Shown piece by piece: positions 1 to 15,409 of a stretch of DNA of 64,000 nucleotides (within the stretch, counting starts at the first letter, position 1; the number at the start of each line of letters is the position of its first letter). A program made the translations under genes and the position numbers. Source of the stretch: Volvox africanus (taxonomy: Eukaryota > Chlorophyta > Chlorophyceae > Chlamydomonadales > Volvocaceae); assembly GCA_030268105.1 (NCBI GenBank), contig BSDZ01000013.1:1717001-1781000 (forward strand), given 5' to 3'. Below the pieces are notes generated by a model that had not been told where the DNA came from, did no database searches, and was given only the letters and a program-made list of their open reading frames with translations.

Positions 1-313
1 TCAAAACCTGATTTTTATGTAGCGATATTGAACAACCGCACAACGCGCACAAAAGCCAAAAAAGGACATCCGGATCCTTTCTATACCTCCTCGGATACAA
101 CTAATAAAGTTGCATCAAGGATCAACAGGTAATTTGATTTATAAATTTAATTAATTTGTATCATTATTCGCCTTTATGTTTGTTGAATGACATTATTGAC
201 CTGGCCTTTCTCGCCGTAGTTAGTAGACACGTTAAAACGACCAGAAACTCCGTCTGACTGATATCCTCCCGCATGCTCGCTGACAGGTGTTAGCGGCTCC
301 TGCCTACTTGCGG

Positions 314-1480
314 ATGGACACGATGTGCATTTCTGTGACACGCATACATGCGCGAAAGCTTCTCTGCGCCGTCCTCCTGGTCGCTATCGCCTGGGCGCAA
401 GGTACATTTCTCTGAAAACATTAGTATTATAGGCTGCATTTTGATATCGATCACATTTTGTTCCTTGGACCCCAATTGACGACAATCACTAATCGACTGC
501 AGGACATTTCTTACCTTGGAATTTCCCAGACCCTAAAGGCCCCTCCTTAGTAACAGGCCAGAGCTCAGTTAACTGTTTTGTCTTCAACTTAAAGACTCCT
601 TTGTCCCCCATGATTTCCAGGTTCTTCCGGGCGGGATTTAACCATGGCTAATGTGGGTCGGCAACTGCTCAGCAGAGGCAACGAGCGCGGCAATAAGAGA
701 CCCACTGGAGCAGGGGTTCCCGAGCTGGATGACGACCACCCCGAGCCCAATTCCACCTTCCCTGGACGTCCTGAGTTCAACGGCACGCGCCCGGAGTTCA
801 GCGGCACGCATCCGGATTTTAATGGCACGCGCCCGGAATTCAACGGCAAGCACCCTGAGTTCAACGGCACGCGCCCGGAATTCAACGAGACTCGCCCCGA
901 CTGCAATGGCACTGTCTTGGTCAATGCTACACGTCCGCTCGCCCGTCCGCCAAGCGCTGGCCGTGGAGGATATGGCAAAGGGAAAGGCCGGGACCTGCTA
1001 AGCAAGGACGGGGATCACGGACGCAGCGGCTCGTACGGACCAAAGGCCGAAAGAGATGACGATGAAGAAGAAGAAGACAATAATGAGGACGAGGACGAGT
1101 GGGCTGAGCACAACTCCACCTTCCTTGGCCGCCCTGAGTTCAACAGCACGTATCATGACTTCAACGAGACGCACCCGGAGTTCAACGGCACGCATCCGGA
1201 ATTTAATGGCACGCGCCCGGAATTCAACGGCACGCGCCCGGAATTCAACGGCACGCGCCCGGAATTCAACGGCAAGCACCCTGAGTTCAACGGCACACGC
1301 CCGGAATTCAACGGCACGCGCCCGGAATTCAACGAGACCCGCCCTGAGTTCAACGGCACTGCCTTGGTCAATGCTACACGTCCGCTTGCCCGTCCGCCAA
1401 GCGCTGGCCGTGGAGGACATGGGAAGGAAGGCAAGAGGCACGGCCGGCGCCTTCTTCGGCAAACTGGCACATTAATCTAG
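314..1480 (+). CDS. secreted N-glycosylation-sequon repeat protein
   Basis: Two exons (314-401, 621-1480) give a 315-residue protein. Exon 1 encodes a signal peptide: a basic stretch around HARK, then the hydrophobic core LLCAVLLVAIAWAQ, ending at a GT donor in phase 1. Exon 2 joins in frame after TTTCCAG. The mature part is two similar halves. Each opens with NSTF(P/L)GRPEFN, runs through tandem heptads of consensus PEFNGTR, passes the shared variant PEFNGKH, and closes with LVNATRPLARPPSAGRGG. I count about 19 N-X-S/T sequons. The halves are joined by a basic piece and a strongly acidic Asp/Glu run. RxLL-like motifs (GRQLLSR, RDLLSK, GRRLLRQ) recur at the start, middle and end. No known domain is recognised. 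Secretion and heavy N-glycosylation, perhaps as a matrix or wall component, are inferred. Confidence 0.75.
770..1372 (+). repeat. 21-bp minisatellite encoding PEFNGTR heptads, two arrays
   Basis: Two coding arrays (about 770-915 and 1133-1372) are built of a 21-bp unit close to CCGGAATTCAACGGCACGCG plus C, one heptad per unit. Several neighbouring units are identical at the DNA level, so the arrays probably grew by unequal exchange recently. The rare AAG (Lys) variant sits at a matching place in both arrays, which points to duplication of a whole block. Confidence 0.85.
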
Positions 1481-3487
1481 TAACTCAACATTGCAATTAT
1501 ACAGATGAAGAAAATTTTAACGGTAAGAAGTTTTACAACCTATCTCGATGAAGTGAGCAAATTTATATTTTTTCTGATTAAAAAATAAAATCTTATATTT
1601 TCGCGAGCTCTACTATCTGCTTTTATCTTTTTTGTTCGTCTTCTTGTTCGAACTTTCCAAGATCGCTTACTAAGAGAAGTGAAGTAGTTGGTTATGTTGT
1701 CAGTGCCTTGCCTTCCTTCTCCCAGTCAAATAATGGATTCTGTTCAAACATAAACTGCATCTCATGTATGTAGGTACACAGTTAGGTCGAGCCAGGGATT
1801 TTGGTCCAGTTGAGAGCGATGGAGCGAGCGGAATGCCTCCTATAACATAAGCCTTTGACCAAGAGATGCTATTGTGCATACCATACGATCCACTGCATGT
1901 TGACCTATGCTCCACCATCTAGGACTGCAGAATCGTCAGCAGTTTGGGTCCTGTTGCACAGGCAGCGATAAGTGGCTCTTATGGTCGATAGTAACGCAAA
2001 CGTGAAGCAATAGGCACACATCTTCTCTTAGGTAGCGATGGAGGTATACTTGGTATGGCGGTTGCACCAGGTCAAGGGTCCCTCCTCACACATGGTCTAT
2101 GAGATGTAACTACCGATGCTGGGAATGCGCGGACGATAGTAGCTAGCTGAAAGGCGTGCGCAATTTTAGGACTTAGCCATGCAAGCCATAGCCGTGCAAG
2201 TTGTGACGGGTACGATCCAATCTCATCCACTCAGTCCCATGCATTTGTACAAAACGGATACCGTGCGGCGATGACGCGCAGGCAGTTGTTGTGATGCCTC
2301 GCTATTTCTCAAGGCCTTGTTAGTTGAATTGGTTGAATATAATCCATTATGAAGAGGTAATACTCAAGCGCGTGTGATGGACTTCTCCTGAGAGCATTCG
2401 CAGCAAGTGCTTGCTGCTGGCACGTCACCCACCCTGCCTAACTCAGTATTCCAGCGCTCGTCAACAGTTAATAACAATTGCTGCGTTGCTACGGAGGCTT
2501 TTAAATATGATGTTCCTAAACCTTTTGACCTTCTTTCGCTGGTGAAGAATGATAATAAGTTTGATCTTGCGTGTGGTGGACTGGGCTGGCTGGTGGCTCC
2601 AAGCGCGGTTCTGTTGCGGTTCCGCGTCCGCCCTGGTCCAATGGTCGAGTGCCTGCTTCAGCTTTCGCGGATTTGGGCATGAGTCCTCAAGTTGTGATCT
2701 GGTAGGATGTGAATTCAGGTTTTAGGTTAAATTCTTTATGAAGGATTAAGCGAAGTCGCATTGCTGCTTTTACATGGTGTCAGTTTAGGCACTATAGCCT
2801 ACCCGCTTCGTTCTGTAAGTTAGCTGGTCTGGAATGTCCCACGCGCCTGCGTGCACCGTAAATGGCCGCGTCCCGCTGCAGTCACAGTTGCGCGCGTCAA
2901 CTGTGACCACCCTCCGTCCCTCCACGATCGAGCGGAAGGGGTCGATCCTAAAACCCTTAGTTAAAAAGTACATCCACCCGCGTGGGATTTCAAGACGTAA
3001 GGGCCTTATGACAGAGTCTAAAGACGGTAAGGTCCAGTGCTGCGTGGTCATGATGCAAGTGGAGTGCCTGGATAATGACATCCCCTCCCCACCCCGCCCT
3101 CAACCCTCACATAGAGCCCCGGAACTCAATCACCTTCCGGCGCTGCGATCATACCAAACCCCATCTCCGCGCACAACACATCCACGTACACATCATGCGG
3201 GGGGGGTGTCTATCTCCGCGGGCTCCGGTGTGCAGGTCGGATCAACAAGATCCCCCTCCGTCAAGCTCTGCTGTGTGCTATCCAAACATCCATAAAATGG
3301 GACATCGTCGACGCCTCCCGTTATCCCCTTCCCTTCCTTTCGCACACCTTCACATATTCTTTCTCTCGCACGAAAGGGCTCCGCTTCCAGCATTGCAAAC
3401 TCGTCTTCATTGGCAGGGAAGACTCGCAAAACTAGTTAAGTGATGCTATGTATATAATTTATGCCGTTTTCGTCTCGGTAAGCCCAA
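1481..3487. other. intergenic, no gene supported
   Basis: About 2 kb between the sequon-repeat gene and the 3' end of the methyltransferase gene. Open frames here are short, show no family resemblance and have no convincing splice partners. The left part is AT-rich (around 1550-1640). A worn mobile element cannot be excluded. Confidence 0.4.
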
Positions 3488-6111
3488 CTAGCTGAAGTTA
3501 TCTTGGAAGTCCTCGTCTGCGTCCTCCGCAGCGGCCCGGTGCGCCGCATACGTGTCCATCTGTGCACCACTGAGTCGAATTTGCTGCGCTGCAAACAGCC
3601 ACCGCTGGTTTGCGCCGGGCCTCCTTGGACCCGCCTCCGAAACCACGGATTCCGCAAAGGAGGTGCTCGATTCGACACCGTCGCCATGACCGTCGCCATG
3701 ACCGTCACCGTCGCCGTTGCCGTTGCCGTCACCCCATTCCGGCCGCCAGCGGCCGTAGCTGGACTGAGGCGCGCCGAAAGCTGCGTGACAGTATCATCAA
3801 CGGAAGGGCTCGTGATGAATAGTTCGCGAAACGTTACCCAAAACGTCGTGATGCAAAAGACAATTATTTTCTTCCTCTTCAGCATCAATAAAATTTTGGA
3901 TTTGTCACGATCTGTTTATGATCCCTAGGGATTTCGAGCTGCCCCTCCTCATTGCTATCACCAGGAGCCTCTGGTAAACGACTTTTATCGCATTACCCTT
4001 GCACTGGCCCTTGCCCTTGACCCTGGTCATTTGTGAGCACCTCAACACCACCATCAGGCGCCATCCCACCCCAGCGCACCAAGAGGGGCCCCGAGCAGCC
4101 CGACCTCCGCCAGTGCATTGGCTGCCTGACTGTACGACATGGCGGGCAGCTCCCCCAGTACCAGGGAGTGGTATGCGGCGCAGTGAGCGGCCTCAGCCAA
4201 CAGGGACACGACGTCCTGAGGGGCATGTGAAAGATATGGTTGGTAAATTTATAAACGTACAAAAATTTAGGCATAGGTATAGGTATAACCGAATTCCGTA
4301 CAAGAAACTGGCGTGCATGTATTCATGGGCCTTGTTTACAAACATCGCAGCGGCTCGGCTTTCTATATCTTATTTAATTATTCCCCTCACCACACCTGGT
4401 AACCCAGCCCCAGTCCCTCCAGCCCCTGTACGGCCCAAACGCTCAGTCGGTCTGCCCGGAAGCCTGCAGCCGCCAGCGCGTCCGGGAGCGCAGAGAAGTC
4501 CGCACCGGCCTGCCAGCCGGGAAAATGGAGATGAGAAGGTAGCAGAGAGAGTAGGGAGTACGACGGATGCACGCTCACGACCTGATAAAGATAAACGTCC
4601 TCTTTTTGCCTTTCGATCCAAAACAACAACTACAAACAAAAACTGCCAACCGATACCGGAGTTACCTGAAACTCCAGGGGCACTCGGCGCAGAATGCAGC
4701 CTGGGGGAGGTCGGGGTCCCCGAAGCCGGCTCCTTTGCCGCTCCGAAACCAGTCCGCTGGGCCTTCTGTCCCGCCCTAGAACCAACCCCTTGCCTTCAGA
4801 GCCTCCTCCATCTGCCGCCGCCGCCGCTGCTGCGCTGTCCCCGACGTCGCCGTTCTCCGCCCCCGCGGCGTTTCCCCGACCCGTGCTAGTCGGTTCTGAC
4901 GCCGCCACCGAGACGGCGTCAGCGATGGCGGCTGCATCCTCCGACGCCAGCGCCGTCGCGGCGGCGGCGTGCGCCACCTCCGGAGCCACCATGAAGATAG
5001 CTGTACCTGGTGCCAGCGGCAGCCTGAACGGTCGAGTGTCCATGGCGTCACCGAGAAGCACCACCTGGCGGGGTAGTTGCAGGGAGGAAAGTCTGTCTGT
5101 AGTTCTGTCACATGCCTTTAGTCGATGAAGGGACGGCGTCCGGGTGGTGGAAGCACTACTGTATTGGCGGCAGAGGTTCGGGAGCTCTTTCCCACCTGTC
5201 GGTAATCCCCCTGCGTGATGCGATTGACGGCGCTTAGGGCAGTAACGTTGAGCAACAGTCGGTCCACATGAGCTGTTGCGATCACGTCCATAGCCCTGCC
5301 ACGTACGACATCGTCCCCATCTTGGACAGGGGCGGCCTCCGGTGCCTTTTGGTGCCGGTGCTGCTGGGATTGTTGACGACAATACGGTTGCGGTTGCGGT
5401 TGGTCGGTGTTTTAGGGATTTACGGGATTTAGAGTTTTATGGGTTTAGGGCTTAACGTGGGTAAAGCACATTTCACAGCCGGAGGATTTCTATATTAGAT
5501 GTTTTTCGATATTCCGAATGTGCTATTTGCAGGTAGGTAGATAACGAGGGAGGGAGGTCACATGGCCGTAGATCGCCGGGCGGGTGAGCTACCAGAGGGA
5601 CGAGCTGGTAGAAGCCAGACCCAAATTGCAATGCAATACTTTGTAGGATATACTCGTACATATTCGTACGCATTCGTAAACATTATATTCGTACAATAAT
5701 ACGGCGATGCTTCCATTCAATAGCTAGGGTAAAAAGACCCTGCCGCACCTGCCAGCCCGCCAGCAGGTCTGCGTAGGGGTCGAGAAACAGCGGCGGGTCG
5801 CCCTTGTCGCCCTCCTCGGCGACATTCCTCGACGACGAATTGACACGACGACGATTTTCCGCCGCACGAGCGCCAGCAATTCGTTGGCTGACCCATAACG
5901 GAAGCAATGACCTTGAGTCCGGGTTTCCTTGCAGCGCTGGTGGTTGGCCGTTGGCGGCACATGGAGTCGCAGCGTGCGCATGGGTCGCTGCGTGCTGGAC
6001 CTGCGTCTGTGTTTTCTCGACAAGCTTAATTATTGCATAAACGCGCCTTCGTGTGCCGCGGGAAGAGCGAGCTGTGCTCGGGGCATGACTCACTCGCACC
6101 GGGCAAACCAT
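3488..6111 (-). CDS. SAM-dependent methyltransferase, TIGR00027/leucine carboxyl methyltransferase fold
   Basis: Six exons on the minus strand: 6111-5749, 5363-5196, 5064-4666, 4509-4396, 4215-4070 and 3758-3488. Phases close to give about 486 residues. Family signatures appear in order: VSQRIAGARA and PLFLDPYADLLAG; then the SAM-binding strand VVLLGDAMDTRPFRLPL (compare ILGAGLDTRAYRL in bacterial members); then an AAGFRADRLSVWAVQGLEGL block matching the usual AAGFDPxxPTLWIxEGLxxYL. The fragment before PLFLDPYAD looks like an organellar transit peptide. An in-frame upstream ATG at 6189 is an alternative start. The motif has GDAMDTR where bacterial members have GAGLDTR. An Ala-rich insertion follows the SAM motif. 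The last exon carries an Asp/Gly/His/Asn-rich run around GDGNGNGDGDGHGDGHGDG. Substrate unknown. The exon 5 donor is the least certain junction. Confidence 0.72.
5410..5450. repeat. degenerate telomere-like tract in an intron
   Basis: One perfect TTTTAGGG (5410-5417), one TTTACGGG and one TTTAGGG (5444-5450) lie close together in the first intron of the methyltransferase gene. TTTTAGGG is the chlamydomonad telomere unit. The tract is short and may be chance or an old repair insertion. Confidence 0.4.
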
Positions 6112-6573
6112 CCGTCGCCTGCAGTCCAGCCGTTGCGTCCAGTTTACATGGCAAAAATTCGGTGATGAATAGACCATCTTAATGTACAAATAAGCTTAAC
6201 ATGTGTTTAATGGATCGGGGCGTCGTGTAAAATTCTCAGTGGCAACTTCAGGATTCAAGTAAATCGCATCTTTCCATAATTTATCCACATCACTCGGCCG
6301 ATCATGCCTAACTGTACCCTTCAACAAATGGGTTAAACAGGCCGTCAAGTCAATTTCAGCTCCGAAACAGCCAACGACTTGACGGTTTTCCCTCAAAGCC
6401 CAAGTAAACAAGTGAGATGCTTCACGACATTTAGATGGTAACCTCATTACCTAAGATCAATTGTTTCTAATGGTCTTATTTCAGGCCGTGCCACTGTATA
6501 TTTTAAGCCATGCAGTCGCAATCATGAGCAAGCAAACAAATCTTATTCTCAAATTCAGTGTAAAACAGCCTCG

Positions 6574-9665
<3,092 letters not shown>

Positions 9666-11813
9666 CAACTGGATCGTACGCTCATCTTATTTATCTAGCC
9701 TTATTTATGTTCATATTTTACCGGCGCCGGCGTACGTACGACACTGCTACTTTGCGACTGTCTAGTATTCATTTATTACGGCGTTGATTGTTGGTACGGC
9801 AGTCGTACACAGACCTTTGCGTTATCCGACCGGCATATCAAAAAAAGATGTATTGCCCTGTGATGTCGAATTGCCCCGTGATAACGTCGTACATTAATTG
9901 CTATTGTGACTCATAGGATACTAGACATCCCCCACATGATGGCGCAACGGTGTTGACCGCTAACGGTACTAACCTCTGACGGTGTTGGCCGTTGAAGTGA
10001 AGGTGTTCACCTCTGACTCAATTTGACCATGCCGCTCGAAATCTTCAGAAACAAGTACCGGATGTCGGTGGCTGCTAGCCGGACCATGCACATGGTACTC
10101 CTGAGCACGATATTGTTCGTACATACTACGTCACGACAGATGACCTTCACCGTACAAAGCACAAATGCCGTATCTGGGCAGTTTGTACAAAGTTGCAAGC
10201 GGGACAGTTTGACTGGCAGGCAGCCCTCCCGAGCAGCAATGAGAGGAAAAATCATCATCATAGCCAAAACAAGCTACATAATGATGAAATAGCAAAGTGA
10301 TTAGAACATCTGTACTTCTTCTGCAGCTTCCTGAACCTAGAGACCTAATAGCTATGTAAGCGTTACTGTACGAGATCTCCTGTCTGCTGCGGTACTGCAC
10401 GCAGCGTTAGTTCTCTCTTTCTCTTTCGTTCTCTGTCTCCCTCTCTTCCTGCGAAAAGAGTGCCAACCTGTGTTTGGCTTGACGACTTCAGTCAAGTCAG
10501 CCCTACAACGTTGTACGACACAGATGTCACACACACAGCCTTGGGCATCTCGGCGGTATCGATCTAAAATCTGTCAGGTGTCCAGTCAGCTCCATGATGG
10601 TACGTGAGGTGCGAGGCCTGGTCGTGCTGGTGCCATAGGCTTGCTTAAATATTGTTGCCGCCCCCCTCTAACATCGTGACCATACTCTACTGATGACTCC
10701 TGTGAGCAGTGACAAGTCGTCTTCCCGCCAATTTTTGACTCTTGGAATTTGGATTTGGTACGGAAAAACTTTTCCAGCAAACACCGCTTCAACCCGTGGT
10801 TTTCGGAATACAGCATCTAATCATCACGGGGGGCCGGGGCCTCTCCGGCTTATTACGCGTCAAGGCTTGCCGGATGGGGCAGGAGATGGGTAAGGATAAG
10901 CGTGGCGGATACGTGAAGGGCCCGTTCATCTACCGAAAACCAACTGTCCGCATGGATGGTTCGCTGCTGCGGTTGAAACCGTGGATGGTTGGGTCGTGGA
11001 GATTCAGATCTACCAGTAGAAGGACAGCCAAAGCGTCGATAATTAATCTCAGCATTCATGCGGGGGACCGCAGGCGAGTTGTATCCTTGCATGTGGGGAA
11101 AATGAGACCGCAGAGACCTGGCTAGTTTGAGCGCTTAGGAGGAAGAGAAAGCGCGTTCCTGGGTCCACACACATATCCCCTCGTGCCGCGATGGAGATGA
11201 CGTGTCCGGAGAGTGGGTCTTGCCAACCCCCCTCCTCCGGCCCCGTCCCCCCTTCCTCTGGCCCCGTAAATTCATACGCTCCTTGTTTTTGATGAGCTTG
11301 CAAGTCCACAGCCTCCAGGTGATGTTCCGCATACTCGGATGTATACATTTCCACAACTCACAAATATTGCGCGAGCGGGTTATATTTCGGTACAGCTTGG
11401 AATATGTCGAATGTTTCACAGTCTCACAGAGTTAGCTGTCCGCACAGCACCGTAGGATGGCGCAGCACGCAGCGCAGCACATTGTTTGAACAAAAAAAAC
11501 TTCGAGGGCACGGAGCACCGGCCCCATGCGTATGATGGATTACCATGCCTCCCTCCTCCACCATGCCTCCATGTACACGTGCCGGTTCGTGACCTGACTG
11601 ATCTTAGCGTGAGGGCTGGGTTTGTGCGCTGCCCTTGCGAGATATGTGCGTTATGGTGGTGGTGGTTATGATGTGAGTTATCTGCGAGATATCCACTGCA
11701 CGTCGAATACCGCTCACAGCACAGCTTAACGACTCACACACGCAGAGGAATTGGTTTTGCTCATATAAAACCAATTGGCTGAAATATGCACTGCACTGCT
11801 TACACCCCTCCTC
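9666..11813. other. intergenic, no gene supported; GTAC-rich
   Basis: About 2.1 kb between the convergent 3' ends of Dus and CCDC77. Short frames show no family resemblance. The left half, like the Dus introns, is unusually rich in the tetramer GTAC, often inside CGTACG or GTACGG. A TTACA at 11800-11804 would be a minus-strand TGTAA, the volvocine poly(A) signal, but it lies only about 10 bases past the CCDC77 stop. Confidence 0.4.
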
Positions 11814-14800
11814 TCAACGTCTCAATTTCGTCGCCGACGCCGGCCGCAGCACCGCACCATTGGGGTTTGGCTTCCGGGTCTTCTCCGCCACGCGCAGCTC
11901 CAAGTCCCGCACCCGACTCCGCACGTCTTGGAGCCCCTCCGCCAGAGCGCTCTTGACGCTCATGGACTCACCACCACCAGATGCTCCGGAACCGGACGGA
12001 CCGGGCAGCAGCACCTTGGGCGCCTTCTTCCGCAGGTGCTTCAGGATCGCGTCTAGACGGTCGTCGTCTTCCAGCCTAATGAATGGCAAGGGACACCGAA
12101 GGCGACATCATCATCACCATCATCATCATAATAGCAGCAGCAGCAGCGTGGGATTGCGGAGGTGTTGATGATTTCCTCTCCTTATCGGCGGACACTAACC
12201 ACTTGACACTTCACCATATTTGAATAGGAGCTTGATAAAGGCAGTTAGAACAAGAGGATCTGGGTTTTCACCACTCAAACGCATTTCTCGTCACAATAAA
12301 ATCACTTTATTATCATCAGAAGCATTTCTCCCGGTGTTCCTGGGGGTATTTGCCTTGCTTTAGATGCTTTAAATAGATGTTGTATTTCTGCCATTTGTGG
12401 CTGTGGTTTCGGAGAACCCGGGGACTCATTATGTTCCCACATCCCTCCCACCAATCCCTTCACTCGGCTTTCGCCACTGCCTGCCATCTCTCCCAGATCC
12501 ATGATTACGAGATTGTCGTCCTCCCCCCACCTCGCCCGCCGCCTACCTCTCCACCAGCCTCATTTCATGCAGCTTGCGGTCCACCGCAGTCAGCGTCTTC
12601 CTCAGCGCGGTGACGTCCGCAGTCCACCCCTCGCAGTCCAGATGGCGCCGCAGCTCCAGCTGCTTGTTCGCCTCCGTCAGACGTGCCACCTTGAGCTCCA
12701 GCTCCGAAACCCGCCGATCATACTGGGCCACTGCGGTGTTGTGTACACTGGTCAGGTTGATGAGCTCCTCCTCCTTCTGCTTCACCTGCAGCGCTCGCGA
12801 GGACGGCAGGGAACCGAGTAAGGATAAGAACAGAGATACAAGCGTAACGCGCCGAGAACTCAAAAACTAAACGTCCAAACGGGCACTTGGGCATATACCG
12901 TGACGGGAGGGTGAGGACAGAAAGGAGCGATCCGGCAATACATATCCTGCCGTGTCCGTAAACCCATCGCATTCACCTGCACTCTCAGATTGCTGGTCAT
13001 GTCCTCCAGCTTGGTCTGCGCCTCCTGCTTAGCGGCGGTGAGCTCCGTCGCGGCCCGCCGGCGTTGTTCCGCAGTCTGCTCCAGGAAAGCCTGTCGTTCG
13101 CGGGCCAGGACTGCCTGGCACTCCAGCGCCCTCTCCTCAGCGGCTTGCCGCTCCCGCCGCCCTGAAGGGCAGCGAGGGAGGGTGCGGCACGGAGGGTGCG
13201 GCACGGAGGGTGCGGCAGGGAGGGTGGTATGAGAGTTTAGAGGGGAATGAGTCTGAAAATAAGAGTGTGTGTATGTGTGTGTATGAAACCAATAGCCGTA
13301 CCATACAAAACAAATATAACGGTATTGATTTCCTCTACGCCAATGTTGGCGGTGTTGTTTTGCCGAAACTGCATTTGGGACTCCAGGTAAAGGGCCCCCT
13401 AAACAACTAGCGATGCACCAGGACCTTTTCACCTTTCGTTCACACGTGGGCCCTATCATGTGGTCTCTGCGCATCCACGACGGAGCTGAACCCTGATAGC
13501 TTCAAACCCCCCTCCCCCACCCACACCTAGGATGTAGTCCTTGGTGGTGGTCCTCAGCTGCTCCTCCACACGCTGCAGCCGCTCCGAAGCCACCTCCAGC
13601 TGCTGCGTCAGCGCTCTCCGGTGCGCCTCCTCCTCCTGCTCCCGAATCCGGCGGTCCTCCTGGAGAGCCGAGATCCGCTCCGCGGCCAGCTGCTTCTGCG
13701 CATCGGGAAATGTCAGCATGATAGAGCGCTGCGTCGCGCGACTCGCGGACTGAGGGAGTGGGGGATCTTCCATATTGCCCCACTGATCCTCCTCCATTGC
13801 GCCTGCTATGTTGTTAAGAGTTTGTGTGCGTGCGTGTGCGTGCGTGTGTGTTTGTGTGTGTTTTGTCTACCCTTGCTGAGCGTATTGCAATTAGACGCTG
13901 CTATATCTACGATTGTATGTAGGCGAAATGACTTCCATCGGCAACTTCAATCGTAGGTACGGCATGTGCTACAATTTAGATATCTAATTGCTTATGGTCG
14001 GCCCATGAAGGGTTTGAATTGACCCGATATCTCCAGTACTGAGAGCAGACCGAACAGCAACAACAGAGGCTGTTACAGGCACCACCAGGCACCACCAGGC
14101 ATCACCCGGTACCTGCTCATTGAGTTGTGCGTGCAATGACTCAATCTGCAGTAGCAGGTGGTCGATGCTGGGACCAGGAGCGGTAGCTGGGGGTTGAGGA
14201 CCCCCGGCACGTCCGGAAGGAGCTGCCAGCAGGTGCTGGATCGTCTTTCTGTCCTGAATCTCCTGCAGACGCAGCTCGTCGTTTTCGGCCTGGAGTGCGA
14301 GCAGGCGCTGGCGCTCGTCGAAAAGGAAGTTGTGGGCATCGCTGAGCGCCTAAGGAGATGGGTGATGGAGCGCGGGATACAACCGAAACCAATGGGAGAG
14401 ACAAGGATGCAGAAATTATAAGGTTTTCAATGATGATGAAGATGATGATGATGATGCGGAGGAGGAGGGCAGGAGGGGGCAGAGACGTATTTGCACATAT
14501 GCTGTTGCCTGGCCTCGACGCCATGAGCCCTGTCTTCACGGCCAAACTATACACGAAAAGTGTACATTTCCAAACCCTTTTGGTAATGTGAGGATCCCGA
14601 ATCGTAGCGGTAGCGCCGGACGTCCCAACTGCGCTGCTGCAGACAGTAAGACTGGGCGTCCGGACCTTCTGAAGCTCACGAACTTCTTCCGCCCTCTTCC
14701 GCGCCTCCCATTCCAGCATGTGCAGTTCAGCACCCTGAACCCCACACTGGTCAAGTCTGGACAGAAGCTCTGCCCGTTCCGCTTCGAAGCCCTCTGCAAT

Positions 14801-15009
14801 TGGGCCAGCAGGGTATGGGCTTCGTATCCCGTATCGACACCGGCCGACTGTCAGCGACTCCGAAGGACAACACTTGGTTGCTTGCCTAGTCTGGCTTTAT
14901 AATAAGCCATAAGTTCTGCCGTGGATTGTTCCTCCGCCGCGCGCGCAGCTGCGACTTGTTTGCTTTCCACTGCGCGGATATCCTTGGATTCTTTTGCCAC
15001 ATGAGGCAT
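11814..15009 (-). CDS. CCDC77: CCDC77 coiled-coil centrosomal/basal-body protein
   Basis: Seven exons on the minus strand: 15009-14886, 14793-14666, 14349-14113, 13695-13527, 13161-12977, 12785-12547 and 12075-11814. Phases close to 447 residues; the human protein is about 490. The family core is clear: ELMAYYKARLEGFEAE (human ELLEYYxxxIxEFDxE), HMLEWEARKRAEEVRELQK, then ALSDAHNFLFDERQRLLALQ and LQEIQDRKTIQHLLA, matching the CCDC77 block with ALSDMQVxLFxEREHVLxL and LEDRKKIQxLLAL. The rest is Glu/Arg/Gln-rich coiled coil. CCDC77 localises to centrosomes in animals; a basal-body role here is inferred. The first intron starts GCAAGC rather than GT. The start at 15009 is the first in-frame ATG of that exon; an upstream exon could add about 40 residues. 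The divergent neighbour begins 400 bp away. Confidence 0.82.
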
Positions 15010-15409
15010 CCCCGTTGCCTCCAAAGCAATTTTTTTCTGTATGCTTGTATGGCTTTCAAACTCCCCTCAGTAAGCTCTTTGGCCTTCAATCAATTCTTTT
15101 TTCGCGTGCTTCCTTCGAGAACGTTTATAATCCAGAAGTAAAGAATTACTGCTGACCACACACCCAGAGAATGACAAGGTGTAGCTTATGATACTGAAGA
15201 ATTTAGCTAGGTGTCTGTGTCATCGTTTTACATCGTTGTTGATCGTTTTTCGATTCATCAGGTTCTGGATCCAGGTTATGCAACCATGATAGTTGCATGG
15301 ATAAGAACTAAAAACAATACATAAGTTTACAGGTTATGCGTTCAATAAGTCAAGCATTCGCCTCAACCAAACTTGGTCAGCAACATTAGCATTCAATTGA
15401 CAAGACGGA

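Noticed and set aside
10742..11125. 127-codon plus-strand frame
   Set aside because: No domain, no signal, no splice context; retained only as a chance frame.
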